NCBI GenBank assembly: GCA_030549205.1
Contig: JAUKTV010000015.1
Coordinates: 806,001-870,000, forward strand
DNA: 64,000 bases
Source of the DNA: Apiosordaria backusii
Lineage: Eukaryota > Ascomycota > Sordariomycetes > Sordariales > Lasiosphaeriaceae
Direction of reading: 5' to 3'
A model generated the notes under the pieces. That model ran no database searches and was not told the origin of the DNA. It was given only the letters and a program-made list of their open reading frames with translations. The translations under genes and the position numbers were made by a program. Positions 23,301 to 36,982 of this stretch are shown in pieces; position 1 is the first letter of the stretch; every line of letters starts with the position of its first letter.

Positions 23301-24007
23301 GTCCATTTCCGAGAGGAAACCATAGACAATAATTCTGAGTGGGCGCACCCGGACGCCGTCAAACCCAAGTCGTGATGTCCCCATTCGGCTGGATCGCCGC
23401 ACGTTTTCCGTACCGATAGACGCAGCTAGAGTTACCTTGTACGTCTTCGTAAGTCGGGCCAGGGGTTCGGAGACCAGCATGCCGGCGAATGTCCCGGTAT
23501 TTCCGTACCGGAGGTTCAACACGTTTTGGAGAAAGTTGATCTGCACCGGACCAGGTTCTAGGACAGGTTCCCGGCCTGCCTGCGTATAGGTTGCCTCCAT
23601 CAAGAGCTAAGCATATGTAGATTAGCAGGATATTCAAAGAATGGCCCACAAATAATTCGTACTAATCCAAAGCAGACTTGGTAGGGCAGGCCCGCAGAAT
23701 TCTCAGCTGAGATAGCTAGTGCACGTTAGCCTCCAGCTCTTGAGAGTCCAATCTGAGACAATAACATGTAATGATATGCGATCATACCTGTAGAGTTGAG
23801 AATCTGTCCATTTCCCTCAATGCAGCGCACGCCACAATTCTGCGGGCTTTCGACATGATACGATGGTGCCAATGTCGGAGACGGTTCTGATGATGGAATG
23901 TCAATAACCTCCAGAGCATTCGGTTCTAGTGGCTTCTCCGTTCTCTCAGTCAGTTTCGATCTCTTCATCGGTGAAATTGCACCAGTAGGGATGCACCGTT
24001 TTCCCAT
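20319..24007 (-). CDS. SNF2-family helicase with internal RING (Rad5/HLTF-like)
   Basis: I placed 13 exons: 24007-23788, 23715-23663, 23606-22996, 22929-22819, 22736-22664, 22612-22483, 22413-22383, 22322-22144, 22038-21069, 21016-20819, 20724-20570, 20529-20408 and 20342-20319. They sum to 958 codons plus stop in one frame. Motif I is EMGLGKT at 357-363, split from GGILAD by an intron; motif II DEAH at 468-471 is itself split by an intron; TGTPIQNR follows. A RING-like Cys/His cluster (CSVCGEG...C..HVACGTC...CSKC) at about 690-745 sits between the lobes. The helicase C lobe starts near 793 (FSQWTGMLD) and ends with DRVHRISQ, where HRIGQ is canonical. The family remodels chromatin or acts in DNA-damage tolerance. 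The DEAH intron has GC rather than GT as donor. The gene converges on the NACHT gene with 63 bases between the stops. Confidence 0.88.
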
Positions 24008-24617
24008 GTTGAATATGTCGTTACCAAATCGATGTCAACGTCTAGATCAAAGATTTCGGATGGTCAAAGTCAAAAAGTAGTAGCAGGGTGACTGTCCATT
24101 TCGCTCTCTCGCAGGGTTACAGCCGCCTGCTGGCTGCCTCTGCAGCGCCACCATCTGGGAAGCCTTGGGAGTCGAAATCAGTCCTGTCACACTGTGTTAG
24201 ATGCATGCCAGCATAAATTTCCCGGATCTTCGGATTTTCCTGGCCATGTATCCGTGGTCCGTGTATCCCTGTCATCTGGCTTAGCGGCCCAATGAGGGTT
24301 AGCTGTTGTGGATCTGGGCCAGACCACCTCGCTCTGGGAGCTCGGACCAGCCTGAGCTCTCTCACTAAGCTAGCTTTCCGTTGTGTATTTTCCTTCCAGT
24401 CAATACATCACATTTGTCACATCATGAGCGGATCTTAGAGACCATGATCTGAAAGCAGCTTTTGTCTTCGAAGGATAATATAACATAACTTTGCAGCTGA
24501 TTATGAGCTCTTTCCGCGCGGCTGCCTGTAACTCGCGCATGGGCCATAGCGATGAGGCTAGAGGGGAGAACGGATATGGTGACGTTATGGAAAGTGACCT
24601 GCTTCCAGACCTCTGTG
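24008..24617. other. Upstream region of the SNF2 gene, no other gene seen
   Basis: Normal-composition DNA between the SNF2 start codon and the left terminal repeat of the large AT-rich element. The short frames in it lack domains. It presumably contains the SNF2 promoter. No repeats are visible. Confidence 0.5.
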
Positions 24618-24695
24618 CGTTGCAAACGGGAGTTCCAAAAATCCAATTTAGTTTTTTTAGGTCCTAACCACCCATACCGCCAAGGCTATCAAATC

Positions 24696-26509
24696 TATTA
24701 AATCTATTAATTCTTCTAACCAACTGGCCAGAAAGCCATGTTTTTAAGGCCTTTTAGTATTAAAAAGGCTCCCAAATACTGTTTTTTATTATTAATTGAA
24801 CTGTCATTCCTTTTTTCCTATAGTATTAGTAGCGTATACGCTATTAACTATACTATTCAAACTATAGGTAGATTTTTTAATTATAATTAAAAGGCTATAC
24901 TATTTTTAATACTTTAAAATAACTATAAGCCTAATGAAATTTATAAGAAATTTAAAATATTTACCTATATAGTTAGGACCTACTATAGTAGGTTTAGGAC
25001 TTTCAATATACTTTTTCTTTTTAATAAAAGTTTAAATAATACAGTTATATTAGCTTTTTAAGTAATAAAAGATTATTATATTTATCCTTTTTTATTTATA
25101 TATAGCTTATTATCCTATACTTTCTATAATATATTATAGTATTAATATCTATAATTAAAAGGTTTTTAAATTATTATAGGATAAGCTTAACCTATTTTTT
25201 AATAAAATATAAAAATTTCTTATAGACTTTTATAAAATTTATATTTATAAATTTACTATTAACTGTTACTTTAATAGTAAAAGTTAAAAGAAGAAGAAGT
25301 TAATATATAGGCTATTATAAAGAAATAAAAAACTTAAAGTAAATTGGTTTTAAAAGACATTATTATTTATAATTGAAATATTTATTTTTTATAATAAATT
25401 AAAGATTAATAAAAGAGATAGTATTAAAAAAACCGGTTAAGTATTAATAAGGGTATTTTTTTAAATAAATAGTCTTAAGGTTCGGTAATATATACATAAA
25501 ACATAACACACAAATACTCACGATCAACACAATAATAAACAGTATCTTCAAATTATTTGGTATACTATTAAACTAATTACCTATTAAGGCGTTTTAGCCT
25601 TTACTATCATACCTGCAATCGATATTAACTTCACTAACTATCCTTTCACTTTATCCTTCTATTCAAAGGCTTTATCCTAAGTCCCTATATTATCTACTTT
25701 AATCCACCAGTCCATATCGAAATCGATTAAATCTTATTTAAATTAATAAAGTCTAATATATTAGTTGATAGATAAAGTAATAATAATATATATAGCGTAC
25801 GTTTAAATGTAAACAACGCTTATATTCTTCTACTTCTTACTATCTTTTTTTCGGTATAGCCATTATTACGTCAGTTAATTTAAGGTACTTATAGTAATCT
25901 AACTTCAGGATCTTATATTTATAGACTTTCGGTATAATTATATATTACTATTATATTAATACCATCTCTTAATCGTTAAATCGTATAGGATAAACTTATA
26001 CTTAATATTATAATCGATTAAGTCTTAATATAGTAGATAATATAGGAAAAGTAATATAGTAGGTAATATAGAAAAGTAATATAGTAAATAATATAAAAAA
26101 GAAAAAAAAGCAGACAGGATCCTTTTTAACCTTATATAAGCGCTAGTACCTAGCCTTAGCACAGGCCAGTAAAGGAGGTATCAGTACAGTCATAAATAAT
26201 TCGATAGTAAAGGAGATGTTTAAAAGGTTTAGCTACAATATCATCATACAAGTTTATTATTAAACTCGACAGTAGAAGGTTTAACTATATAATAAGCATA
26301 TAACAAATACATAATAGTCACATAACTATAACGGTAGCCCTAAGCAATTCAAATAGTACACCAAATCAACTATAAAGAAAACTAACACTAAGTATAGCGT
26401 TGTAAAAGAATTTTTTTTTTATTTAGAAGCTCCACTTCTTAAAGAGACATTAAATAAATAGTATTTTTATATATAAAAAAAGGTTTTATATTCTTCCTAT
26501 TATTATAGT
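24696..26509. other. Left body of the TIR element, RIP-degraded
   Basis: AT-rich sequence with almost no CpA/TpG. A somewhat less degraded patch near 25480-25560 and another near 26100-26400 keep more C and G, and may be remnants of further small insertions. No frame, terminal repeat or known motif is legible. Confidence 0.45.
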
Positions 26510-27196
26510 TATTAGAATAGGTATGGCCAATTACAGGCCTAAGGGCCCTGTAATTAGTGCTTACACACTAGCTTACAGTGCAGCGGAAGTCTTATACGTG
26601 ATACCTATAGCTCAGTGCTGAGGTACTAGAATACAGCACTTTATAGGTACTGTAGGACAGAAATATAGTAGGTAAACAATTGTATTGTAGTACTAGCCTT
26701 CTATAAATCCACTATAATAATCTCTATAGTAAGGTTCGTACTCGACCTTTACTATATACTTACCGACTAACGTACGGTGCTTTATATACCCTAGTAGGCA
26801 GATAGGCCAGAGTACGGCTTAGCTGACCCTGATTTTAGTACGTTTGGCTAAAAATCGACTTACGGCTATATAAAAGTACCGCAAAACCCGATACCCTTAA
26901 CTTAAAGTGTCGGTCATTATAGGATTAGGATTAGGCTACTTATACTGCTTATAGTAATAGGCCTTAATAGCCTGAATATAAAATTATAGGCAGTTTAACC
27001 TACTAGTTAGTAAAATATAAGCCTTTAAATAGCCCTATAGTAAAGTAAAGTGTTAAGTATATATTAAGTAATTAGCAGGTAGGCCTTCCTTTCCTTTATA
27101 CTTAGCTTTTAGGTTAAGTATTAGGAAATTACTACTATATAATATAATAGTAGCTACCTACTATAAACTTAAGCCTTATAGAGACCTAATTTAATA
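26510..27196 (-). repeat. E1 left LTR (3' LTR)
   Basis: 687 bp, containing GGCCAATTACAGGCCTAAGG near the left edge and GACCTAATTTAATA at the right edge. It matches the right E1 LTR apart from a 32-bp gap and RIP-type transitions. It lacks about 180 bp present in the E2 LTRs, so E1 and E2 belong to different subfamilies. Confidence 0.85.
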
Positions 27197-29336
27197 CCCT
27201 TTCTCTACTTATAGTAAATAGTAGGCTTAGATTTAAATCTAAAGCCTATTGTAGTAAGCTAAAACTAATGAACTAACTAGTTAATTAAAAAACTAAAATA
27301 TAAAGTATATAAGGCGTTAAGGTCTATATATTTTTAGTATTAAGCAATTACTTTTATAAGCTAATTATAAAGGAAAATTAAATATAAGGAAGGTAGTTTT
27401 CTAATTTATTCCTCTACTAACTTTTCCTTTATAGGCCTATTCCTTAAACCTAATAGACCTATAAAGGTCTTGAATTTTTAGCTAGCTAATAGTTTAGTTA
27501 GCTTATTAACCAGTATTTATTTAGTATTTAAATAATTAATAGTAACTTAAAATACCTTAACTTACTTTCTAACTTAATAGTATTTTAATAATATATATTT
27601 AGTACAATTATAAAAAGCTAGATTATAGGCAATAGTTATAAAGCTAATATTATTACTATATAAAAAAGTAAAGCCTATTAAAGTATACCTTAGCTTTTTA
27701 TAGACCTTCTTAATTTATAGTACTTTATAAATAGCCTTAATAAGTATATTAGTTTTAACCTTTAAAGTAAAAAGACTTATAATACTAACCTTTTTTAATT
27801 TTTAACTTATAGGGCCTCCAACTATTTTAAATATAAAGCTATAAGTAGATTTTAAGTCCTTTAAATCCTCTATAAAGTTTAAATTTATAAAGCCTATAGA
27901 TATTATAGTACTTTCTTTTTTAATAAATCTAATAATATAACTATAAGCGATTATTAAATTCTCTATACCGTTTAAATATTTTAAAAGGTTTTTAACGGCA
28001 TTTAAGTTTATTATAGTAAGTTACTATATACTTTTTAAAAGCTACTATATTATAAAAGTAATATTAAGCTTTATTTAGGTTATTAAGTATATTATAGTAT
28101 TTATTATATATTAGAATAGTATATAGTCTAACTTATTTATAGGGCTTTCTTTTAATTTAAAGTTTTTATATTAAATTATTATTTTAAACTATAAAGGAAT
28201 TAGTATTTTATAGCTATTTTTAAAACTAAAGGTTTTAATTGCCTTTTATATATACTAAGTTTAATTAAACTATAAAAGGAAGTAATGCTTATCCTTTATT
28301 ATTTAAACCTTTAAAAAGAAGGAAGCTAGCTTTTTATTTTTTATTAAATAGACCTTATTTAAGCTTTTTTTAAATTATTAAATATAGGCCTTATTAAAGT
28401 TTATAATTAAGTAATTATTAATATAGGTTATTATAAAAATCTTAGCTTTAAGATTATAAAAAATAGTAGAGTTAGAAATTAGCACTATAAAACCCTTTTC
28501 TTTTAATAGTTTAGTAAGTTTTATTTATTAAAGTCTAAGGCTTTATTTTAAGCTATATAAGGCTTTAAAAAGGTAAATTATTTTACTGGTTTTAAGTTTA
28601 AAGCCTTATTTATATAACTTAGCTTTAATAGTTAAGTTTACTTTTTAATAGAATTTATAGAAGCCTTTAAGGATTATTATATAATTCTTTTTTTTTAAAT
28701 AGTTATTAAAAATACCTTTATAAAATCGATCTACTTTATTTTTTAATTTAATAAAGTCGTTATAGATAATAGTATATATTAAATAAATAGTATAATAGTA
28801 AAGGTAAAGGTCTTTATAAAATCCAGGCCTTCCTTTTATAAGAATTTTCTAATAATTAGTTTAGTTTTAAACTTTAAAAGCTTATTTTCTTTATCAGTCT
28901 TTTTATATAGTACTAATTTATTAATTAATAACATATAGTTTTTAAAGAAAGTATTTTAAGAAAGGAATTTAAAGGTTCTTTAATTAATTATTTATTTAAA
29001 TTTACTATATATAGCCTTTAATTAATAGGACTTTTTAGGGTTTTTTAATATTTATTTTAATATTTAAGATAATAAATTAATGTTAAAAAGACCTTTAAAT
29101 ACCTTATAATAATAGACCTTAGCTTTAATTAATATTGATTTAATAAATTAGCTAGTACCTATTTTAATATCTTTATTTATATTTTAATATAGTTCTTTTA
29201 CTTTTATTAGTAAATAGTCTTTAATAGGGAGTTTTAAACTAGCCTTAAGGCCTATAATAGGCCTATTAAAAGGCTTTAAGCTGCTATTAATTATAGCCTT
29301 TTTTTAAATTATAATAAGTCTATTAATTAACTTACT

Positions 29337-30203
29337 TATTGGAATGGATATGGCTAATTACAGGCCTAAGGGCCCTGTAATTAATGCTTACACACTAGCT
29401 CACAGTGCAGCAGAAGTCTTATGCGTAATACCTATAGCTTAGTGCTAAGGTATTAAAGTGCAATACCCTATAGGTACTGTAGAATAGAAATATAATAAGT
29501 AAATAATTATATTATAATACTAGCCTTCTATAAATCTACTGTAATAATCTTTATAGTAAGGTTCGTACTCGACCTTTACTATATATCTACTGACTAATAT
29601 ATAGTACTTTGTATACCTTAGCGGATAAATAGACTAAAGTACAGCTTAGTTAACTCCGAGGTTTACCAAACCCTATAAACTACTTATCAAACCCTCTATA
29701 GCTTTTAACCTATAAAGCCTATAGACCTATTATTTAATATAGTAATAATATACTTACTTAATTATAGGCCTATTAATTCTTAGCCAATTTAGCTAGCCTA
29801 GTAATTAACTATAGGTTTTATAGGTAGTTAAATTAATATAATTTATAGCTTTTAAAAAATTAACTTATAGCTATATAAAATAGGCTGCAAAACTGAGCAT
29901 ACTTAACCTAAAGTACGAGTTAACGTAAGGTTAGGGTTAAACCACTTATACTACCTATAATAATAGGCCTTAATAGCTTAAATATAAAATTATAGGCAAT
30001 TTAACCTACTAGTTAATAGGATATAGACCTTTAAATAACCTTATAGTAAAGTAAGGTATTAATTAAATGCCAAGTAACTAACAGGTAGGCTTTCCAATTT
30101 AAACTTCTATTATATAGTATAATAATAACTACTTACTATAAACTTAAATCCTACACTTAATCGGCTGACAAAGTCTTAAACCTTATAGAGACTTAATTTA
30201 ACA
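29337..30203 (-). repeat. E2 left LTR (3' LTR)
   Basis: 867 bp, exactly the length of the right E2 LTR. It begins TATTGGAATGG and ends TTTAACA. It carries the 180-bp block, near ACTCCGAGGTTTACC, that the E1 LTRs lack. Differences from its partner are mostly C/T and G/A, as expected of RIP acting on two copies independently. Confidence 0.9.
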
Positions 30204-33200
30204 CCCCTCCTTTACTTATAACAAGTAATAAGCCTAAATTTAAATCTAAAGCTTACTATAATAAACTAAAATTAATAAACTAACTAATTAATTAAAAGAA
30301 AAAAAACTAAACATAAAGTATATAAGGCGTTAAAGCCTATATATTTTAAACGTTAAATAATTACTTTTATAAGCTAAATTATAAAGGAAAATTAAATATA
30401 AGAAAGGTAATTTTCTAATCTATTCCTCTACTAACTTTTCCTCTATAGGCTTATTCCTTAAGCTTAAAAGACTTATAAAGGTCTTAAATTTTTAACTGGC
30501 CAGTAATTTAATTAACCTGTTAATCGGTATTCGTTTAGTATTTAAATAATTAATAGTAACTTAAAATACTTTAACTTACTCTCTAACCTAATAGTATTTT
30601 AATAGTATATACTTAATATAATTATAAAGGGCTAAGTTATAGGTAATAATTATAAAGTTAATATTATTATTATATAATAAAGTAAAGCTTATTAAAGTAT
30701 ACTTTAACTTCTTATAAACCTCTTTAATTTATAAAGCCTTATAAATAGCCTTAATAAGTACGTTGGTTTTAACCTTTAATATAAAAAAGCTTATAATATT
30801 AGCCTTCTTTAATTTTTAATTTATAAAGCTTTCAGTTATTTTAAATATAAAACTATAAGTAGATTTTAAGTCCTTTAAATCCTCTATAAAGTCTAAATCT
30901 ATAAAGTCTATAGGTATTATAGAGCTTTCCTTTTTAATAAATCTAATAATATTATAATTATAGGTAATTATTAAATTCTCTATATCGTTTAAATACTTTA
31001 AAAGGTTTTTAATAACGTTTAAGTTTATTATAATAAGCTACTATATACTTTTTAAAAGCCACTATATTATAAAAGCAATATTAAGCCTTATTTAAGTTAT
31101 TAAATACATTACAGTATTTATTATATATTAAAATAGTATATAATTTAATTTATTTATAGGGCTTTCTTTCAATTTAAGGTCCTTATATTAAATTACTATT
31201 TTAAGCTATAAAGGAATTAATATTTTATAGTTATTTTTAAAATTAAAGGTTTTAATTGCTTTCTATATATATTAGGTTTAATTAAACTATAAAAGGAAGT
31301 AACGTTTATCCTTTATTATTTAAATACTTAAAAAGAAAGAAGCCGGCTTTTTATTTTCTATCGGATAAACTTTATTTAAACTTTTTTTAAACCGTTAAAT
31401 ATAGGCCTTATTAAAGCTTATAATTAAATAATTATTAATATAGGTTATTATAAAAATCTTAACTTTAAGATTATAAAAAATAGTAGAGTTAGAAATTAAC
31501 ACTATAAAATCTTTTTTTTTTAATAGTTTAATAAGTTTTATCTATTAAAGTTTAAGGCTCTATTTTAAACTATATAAGACTTTAAAGAGGCAAATTATTT
31601 AACTGATTTTAAATTTAAAGCTTTACTTATATAACTTTACTTTAATAACTAAGTCGGCTTTTTAATAAAATTTATAAAAACCTTTAAATATAATTATATA
31701 ATTCTCTTCTTTTAAATACTTATTAAAAAATACCTTTATAAAATCGATCTACTTTATTTCTCAATCTAATAAAACTACTATAGTTAATAATATATATTAA
31801 GTAAATAGTATAATAATAAAAGTAAAGGTCTCTATAAAATCTAAGCCTTCTTTTTATAAAAATCCTTTAATAACTAACTTAATTTTACACTTTAAAAGCT
31901 TATTTTCTTTATTAGTCTTTTTATATAATATTAACCTATTAATTAATAGTATATAGTCTTTAAAGAAAGCGTTTTAAGGAAGGAATTTAAAGATTCTTTA
32001 ATTAACTATTTACTTAAATTCGCTATATATAGCCTTTAATTAATAAGATTTTTTAAAGTTTTTTAACACTTATTTTAATATTTAAGGTAATAAATTAGTA
32101 TTAAAAAAACCCTTAAAAACCTTATAATAATAAGCCTTAGTTTTAATTAATATTAATTAAATAAATTAATTAATACTTATTTTAATATCTTTATTTACAT
32201 TTAAGTATAGTTCTTTTACTTCTATTAGTAAATGGTTTTTAATAGGAGGTTTTAAACTGGCTTTAAGGCCTATAATAAGCCTATTAAAAGGCTTTAAATT
32301 ACTATTAATTATAGCTTTTTAAATTTTAATAGCTCTATTAATTAACTTACTATTAGGAAATCTTTTAAAGCGTAAGTCGCTATTTTTATTTATTAATTAT
32401 AATAGCTTTATTCCCTTTCAGCTTAAATCCCTTTTCAAAATAGTAGTAATATTTTAAATTATAGTAAGTTTATTTACTATATTAATAAAGAAAGATTTTA
32501 TTATTATCTTTTTAATTAATATTTATATTTAGTAAGTCTTACTTTTAAAAACAGTCAATAATTTATTAGGCTTTATATAAGCTTATAGTTTTAAAGTTTT
32601 AAACCTTTTTTTAGTAGAAATAAGGAGCTTTATAAAAAAGCTTATAGCTTTAAACTGGTTTAAATTTAATTTATAAAAAAAGGAAGGCTTTAATTTATTA
32701 TAAAGCATTTAATAAAGAGTAAGGTCTTTATTATTAACTACTATATAATTAATTAATTCAAGTACTATAAATATTATATAGTACTATAAATATTAAAGGA
32801 ATTATAATAATATTATTATAGCTTATAATTAGTTTAAAAATACTTTAATAGAATGTTTAATTAGGCCATTTTATTTTTAAATATAAGGCTTAAAAGTAGA
32901 AAATTTAATACCTTTAATAGAAAATTAAGCCTATAATTTATAATTAATTTCTTTCTTACCATTATAGTAAAAGCAAGTAAAGTATTAATTATAATAATTC
33001 TTTAAACTTTTAAAAAAACCTTTTATAATATTTAGTATAATTAATTCTTTAATATTTAATAAATAAAAAGCCTACTTAAATCGGGATTTTCGGTCTATTA
33101 AAATTAACATTATAGGAAGTTTATTATAGGGTATAGGCTTAATTTTAAAAGTATTGTCTTTAATAGAATTTAAAACTTTAAAAAAGTCCGGAATAGTAAA

Positions 33201-36115
33201 AAATTAAAGCCTTCTTATTATCTTAATTTTATTATAAGCTAAGTATTAAAAGTTTACTTTTTTTATTAAATTTAAATTTAAAAGCTTAATAGTAATTTTA
33301 CTAATCTTTTTTAACAATATTAAGCCTATATAACCCAGTCTAATATACCATTTTAATACTATTTAGAGTAATTTACTATAATAATTTATAGCAATATTAG
33401 GGATATTTTTAATAGCCTCCTTAAGTATATAACCTTCTTAAACCTCTTCCTAATTAAATAAGCCGAAATTATTTAAATTATTAAAGCCTTCTATAAGTTA
33501 ATAAAGCTTTTTAATAAATCTACTTTAATTAAATCCTTTAAAACTAAAGTTATTTAAATTATTAAAGCTTTCTATAAGTTAATAAAGCTCTATTCCTTTA
33601 AATTTATCCTAGCTATAACCTTCCTTATAACTTTATTTAAACCCCTTAAACCTATAAGGCTTTACCTTTTAAATATTTAAATTAAAATTAATAATACTAT
33701 TACTATTTAATTCTATAAACTTATTATTAAGCTTTTAAAGGTCTAAGTTAACCTTTAAATAATTATCCTTTTAAAATAAAGGTCTATTAAAAAGTTCTAT
33801 TATTAATTTTTGCTTTTAATTAATAACGTTAAAATTTATATGATAGTAAATAATAAGCTTCTTAACCCTTTATAATTTTAAAAAGAAGTTTAAAGATTTA
33901 AAATCGAATATTACTATTAAAGCTTTATTAAACTTATATAATACTTTTTTTTTAACTTAACTACTAGCTTTATAATATAGTATACTATTAAAAAGGTTAA
34001 TATTAAATTAGGAAATATATAAAGTATTTTTAAATTTAAACTTAATATATTTAGAGGGTTCTTTTTATAAAAGTATTATAAATATAGCGGTTTTAAAGCC
34101 TTTAAACATTAAGGGACCTTCTTTTATATAAATTATCTTTAATAAACTATTATTAAATTTATAATTAGTAAACTATTTTCGACTATTAATAATATAGTTA
34201 ATAAATCCAATATTATATAAAAAGGTATCTTTTAAAGAAAATACTATTTAGGCCTTACCTTTAATACTTTTAACGCCTTTAATAAGCTTTATAAGCACTA
34301 TATAAATACTATCGTTATTATTATTACTATTAAAGTCTTTAAAGACCTTTAAAGTTAAATTATAAAAGCTTACTATATAAGTAAACGAATCCTTAGCTTT
34401 AGGCCTTTTTTTAATACCTTTAAACCTTTTAAAGCCTTTTTTCTTTTTCTTTTAAAGAGGGCTATTAAAGCTATTAAAGCTATTAAAGTTACCATTACTA
34501 TTATTTTTAAACTTCTTACTTAAAAAACCCTTCTTTTTAATACCTTTATAAAAGCCTTCTTTACTTTTATAGGCTATACTTTTAACGGTAATAAAGGTTA
34601 AAATATACTATTCTTTCAATAAATCCGCTATTAAAAAATTTAAATTAATAACATCTATATTTTAGCCTAATACTTTAATAATTTATATAATACTTTATTA
34701 TCTTTTAATTTATTATAAAAAACTCTTTTTTGTAATTTATAAATATTAATTTACTTAATTTATAATTTAAAAGTTAATATTGGTTAATATAAACCAATTA
34801 ACTATATTAAAGAACTTAATATTAAAATCCACTAAAAAGTTAATAAATTAGTAAAAATTTAAAAAGTAATATTCCCTATAAAGATTCCTTTACTATAATT
34901 TAATACTATAAAAATACCTTTAAATAAGGAATTTATAAATTTTAATAAAACTCATTTACTATAAAATAAAAGCCTAAAGGCTTAAGACTATACTATTTTA
35001 AAGTAATATTAATAATAAAGCGTATTTAATATTACTCTAATAAACTATTATAATAGGGTCCTTTATAAAAGTAACTATATCGATAGTATATAGTATAATA
35101 TTTAAACCTTATTTTTATAAATTAAAATTTTTAAAGTCTATAAACCTTTAATTAACAGAGAATTCGTAAACCTTCTTAATTATCTCAATAACTATAATAA
35201 TATAAAAAACCTTTATAAAACCACTATTAACCCTAAGCCTTAATTAATAAACCGCTATAGCTTTTAAATATATAACTTTAATTACTATTAAAGAAGCAAT
35301 TACTATAGCCTTAAGCTATTTTAAAGCACTCTAAACTATTATTAAAAGCTTATTTTACTTTACTACTTTATTTATAGTACCTTATAATTATTAAATCTAA
35401 ACCTCTTACTCCTTAAATTAAATAATAAAGGCCTATATACAGTAAGAATTTACTAATTCCTCCCCCTTAAAAGACCCTTACCTAAACCTTATATCTTATA
35501 TTTTTAAATCTATAAAAGGCTTAATATACTTACTATTCAAACATCCTATAGGGCTTTAAAACCTTAGCCTAATACTATTTTTAATTAAGGCTTTAATTAT
35601 AATTTACTTATATAATAAAAAGTACTAAATCTATAGTACTTAAAAGCCTTAAAAAATAAGCTCTATTTTATATAGTAAAGTACTATAACTACTAATAGTA
35701 ATAATAATTAAAAAGGTCGCTTTACCTTCTTACTTTTTTTACTTACTTTTAGATTTTATAGAACTACCTACTTAATTATAATTGAAGTAAAATGCTATTT
35801 TTAACTTTTATAAACTTATAATTTATAAGCCTTTAGTATCTTATTAAACTTAATTTTTTATACTCTTTACGGTATAATAAATTTAATAATAGGCGTAAAT
35901 TTAAACCTTTATAAGCCTCCGGAAAACCTAATAAAGGTAAAGTAAGTTTAATCTTTACTTTAAAACCCTATGTTAATAAGTAGGCTTAAAAATTAGTAAT
36001 TTTTATAACCTACTTATATTATAGTTTACAATAGCCTAAACCGTTATTTATAGAAGGCTTTAAACTTAAATTTATAAGCCTATAATCTAGTTAAATATCT
36101 TCTAAGCTTATAACT

Positions 36116-36982
36116 TATTAGAATAGATATAGCCAATTATAAGCTTAAGGGCTTTATAATTAATATTTATATATTAGTTTATAATATAGTAGAAGTCTTA
36201 TATATAATACTTATAACTTAATACTAAAGTATTAAAGTACAGTACCCTATAAGTACTGTAGAATAGAAATATAGTAAGTAAATAATTATATTATAATACT
36301 AGCCTTATATAAATTTACTATAATAATTTCTATAGTAGAGTTTGTACTTAACCTTTACTATATACCTACTAATTAATATATAGTACCTTATATACCCTAG
36401 TAGGTAAATAGGCTAGAGTATAATTTAGTTAATTCCGAGGTTTACTAAGCCTTATAAACTACTTATTAAGCCCTCTATAGCTTTCGATTTATAAGGCCTA
36501 TAGGCCTATAATTTAATATAATAATAATATACTTACTTAATTATAAGCCTATTAATTCTTAGCCAATTTAACCAGCCCAGTAATTAACTATAGGTTTTAT
36601 AGACAGTTAAGTTAATATAGTTCATAGCTTTTAAAAAATTAACTTATAGTTATATAAAATAGACCGCAAAACCAAGTACGTTTAATCTAAAGTGTAAGTT
36701 AATATAAGGTTAAGGTTAAGCCATTTATACTATTTACAATAGTAGGCTTTAGTAACTTAAATATAAAATTACAGGCAGTTTGGCCTACTAGTTAGTAGGA
36801 TGCAGGCCTTTAAATAGCCTTGCAGTGAAGTAAGGTACTGACTAAGTACCGGGTAGCTGATAGGTAAGCTTTTTAATTTAAGCTTCTACTACGTAGTATA
36901 ATAGTAGCTACTTACTGTAAACTTAGGTCCTATACTTGGTCGGCCGACGAAGTCTTAAGCCTTGCAGGGACCTAGTTTAACA
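36116..36982 (-). repeat. E2 right LTR (5' LTR)
   Basis: 867 bp from TATTAGAATAG to GTTTAACA. Its right half (36740-36980) is much less AT-rich than the left E2 LTR, showing that RIP was uneven across one element. The primer-binding region should lie just left of 36116 and reads AGTTATAAGCTTAG on the minus strand. The matching tRNA is not identified. Confidence 0.9.

Larger units (their letters stand above)
29337..36982 (-). mobile_element. Inner Copia-type LTR retrotransposon (E2), TSD TTACT
   Basis: E2 is 7646 bp with two LTRs of identical length, 29337-30203 and 36116-36982 (867 bp each). It is flanked on both sides by TTACT (29332-29336 and 36983-36987), a perfect 5-bp target duplication lying inside the pol region of E1. 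Internal sequence at 30204-32380 is a copy of E1 27197-29336, and 32380-36115 of E1 37030-40769. The polypurine tract AGTAAAGGAGGGG on the minus strand adjoins the left LTR. The reverse-transcriptase box again reads YINN near 31430-31443. RIP mutations have destroyed the whole polyprotein, so the element is inactive. Confidence 0.92.
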
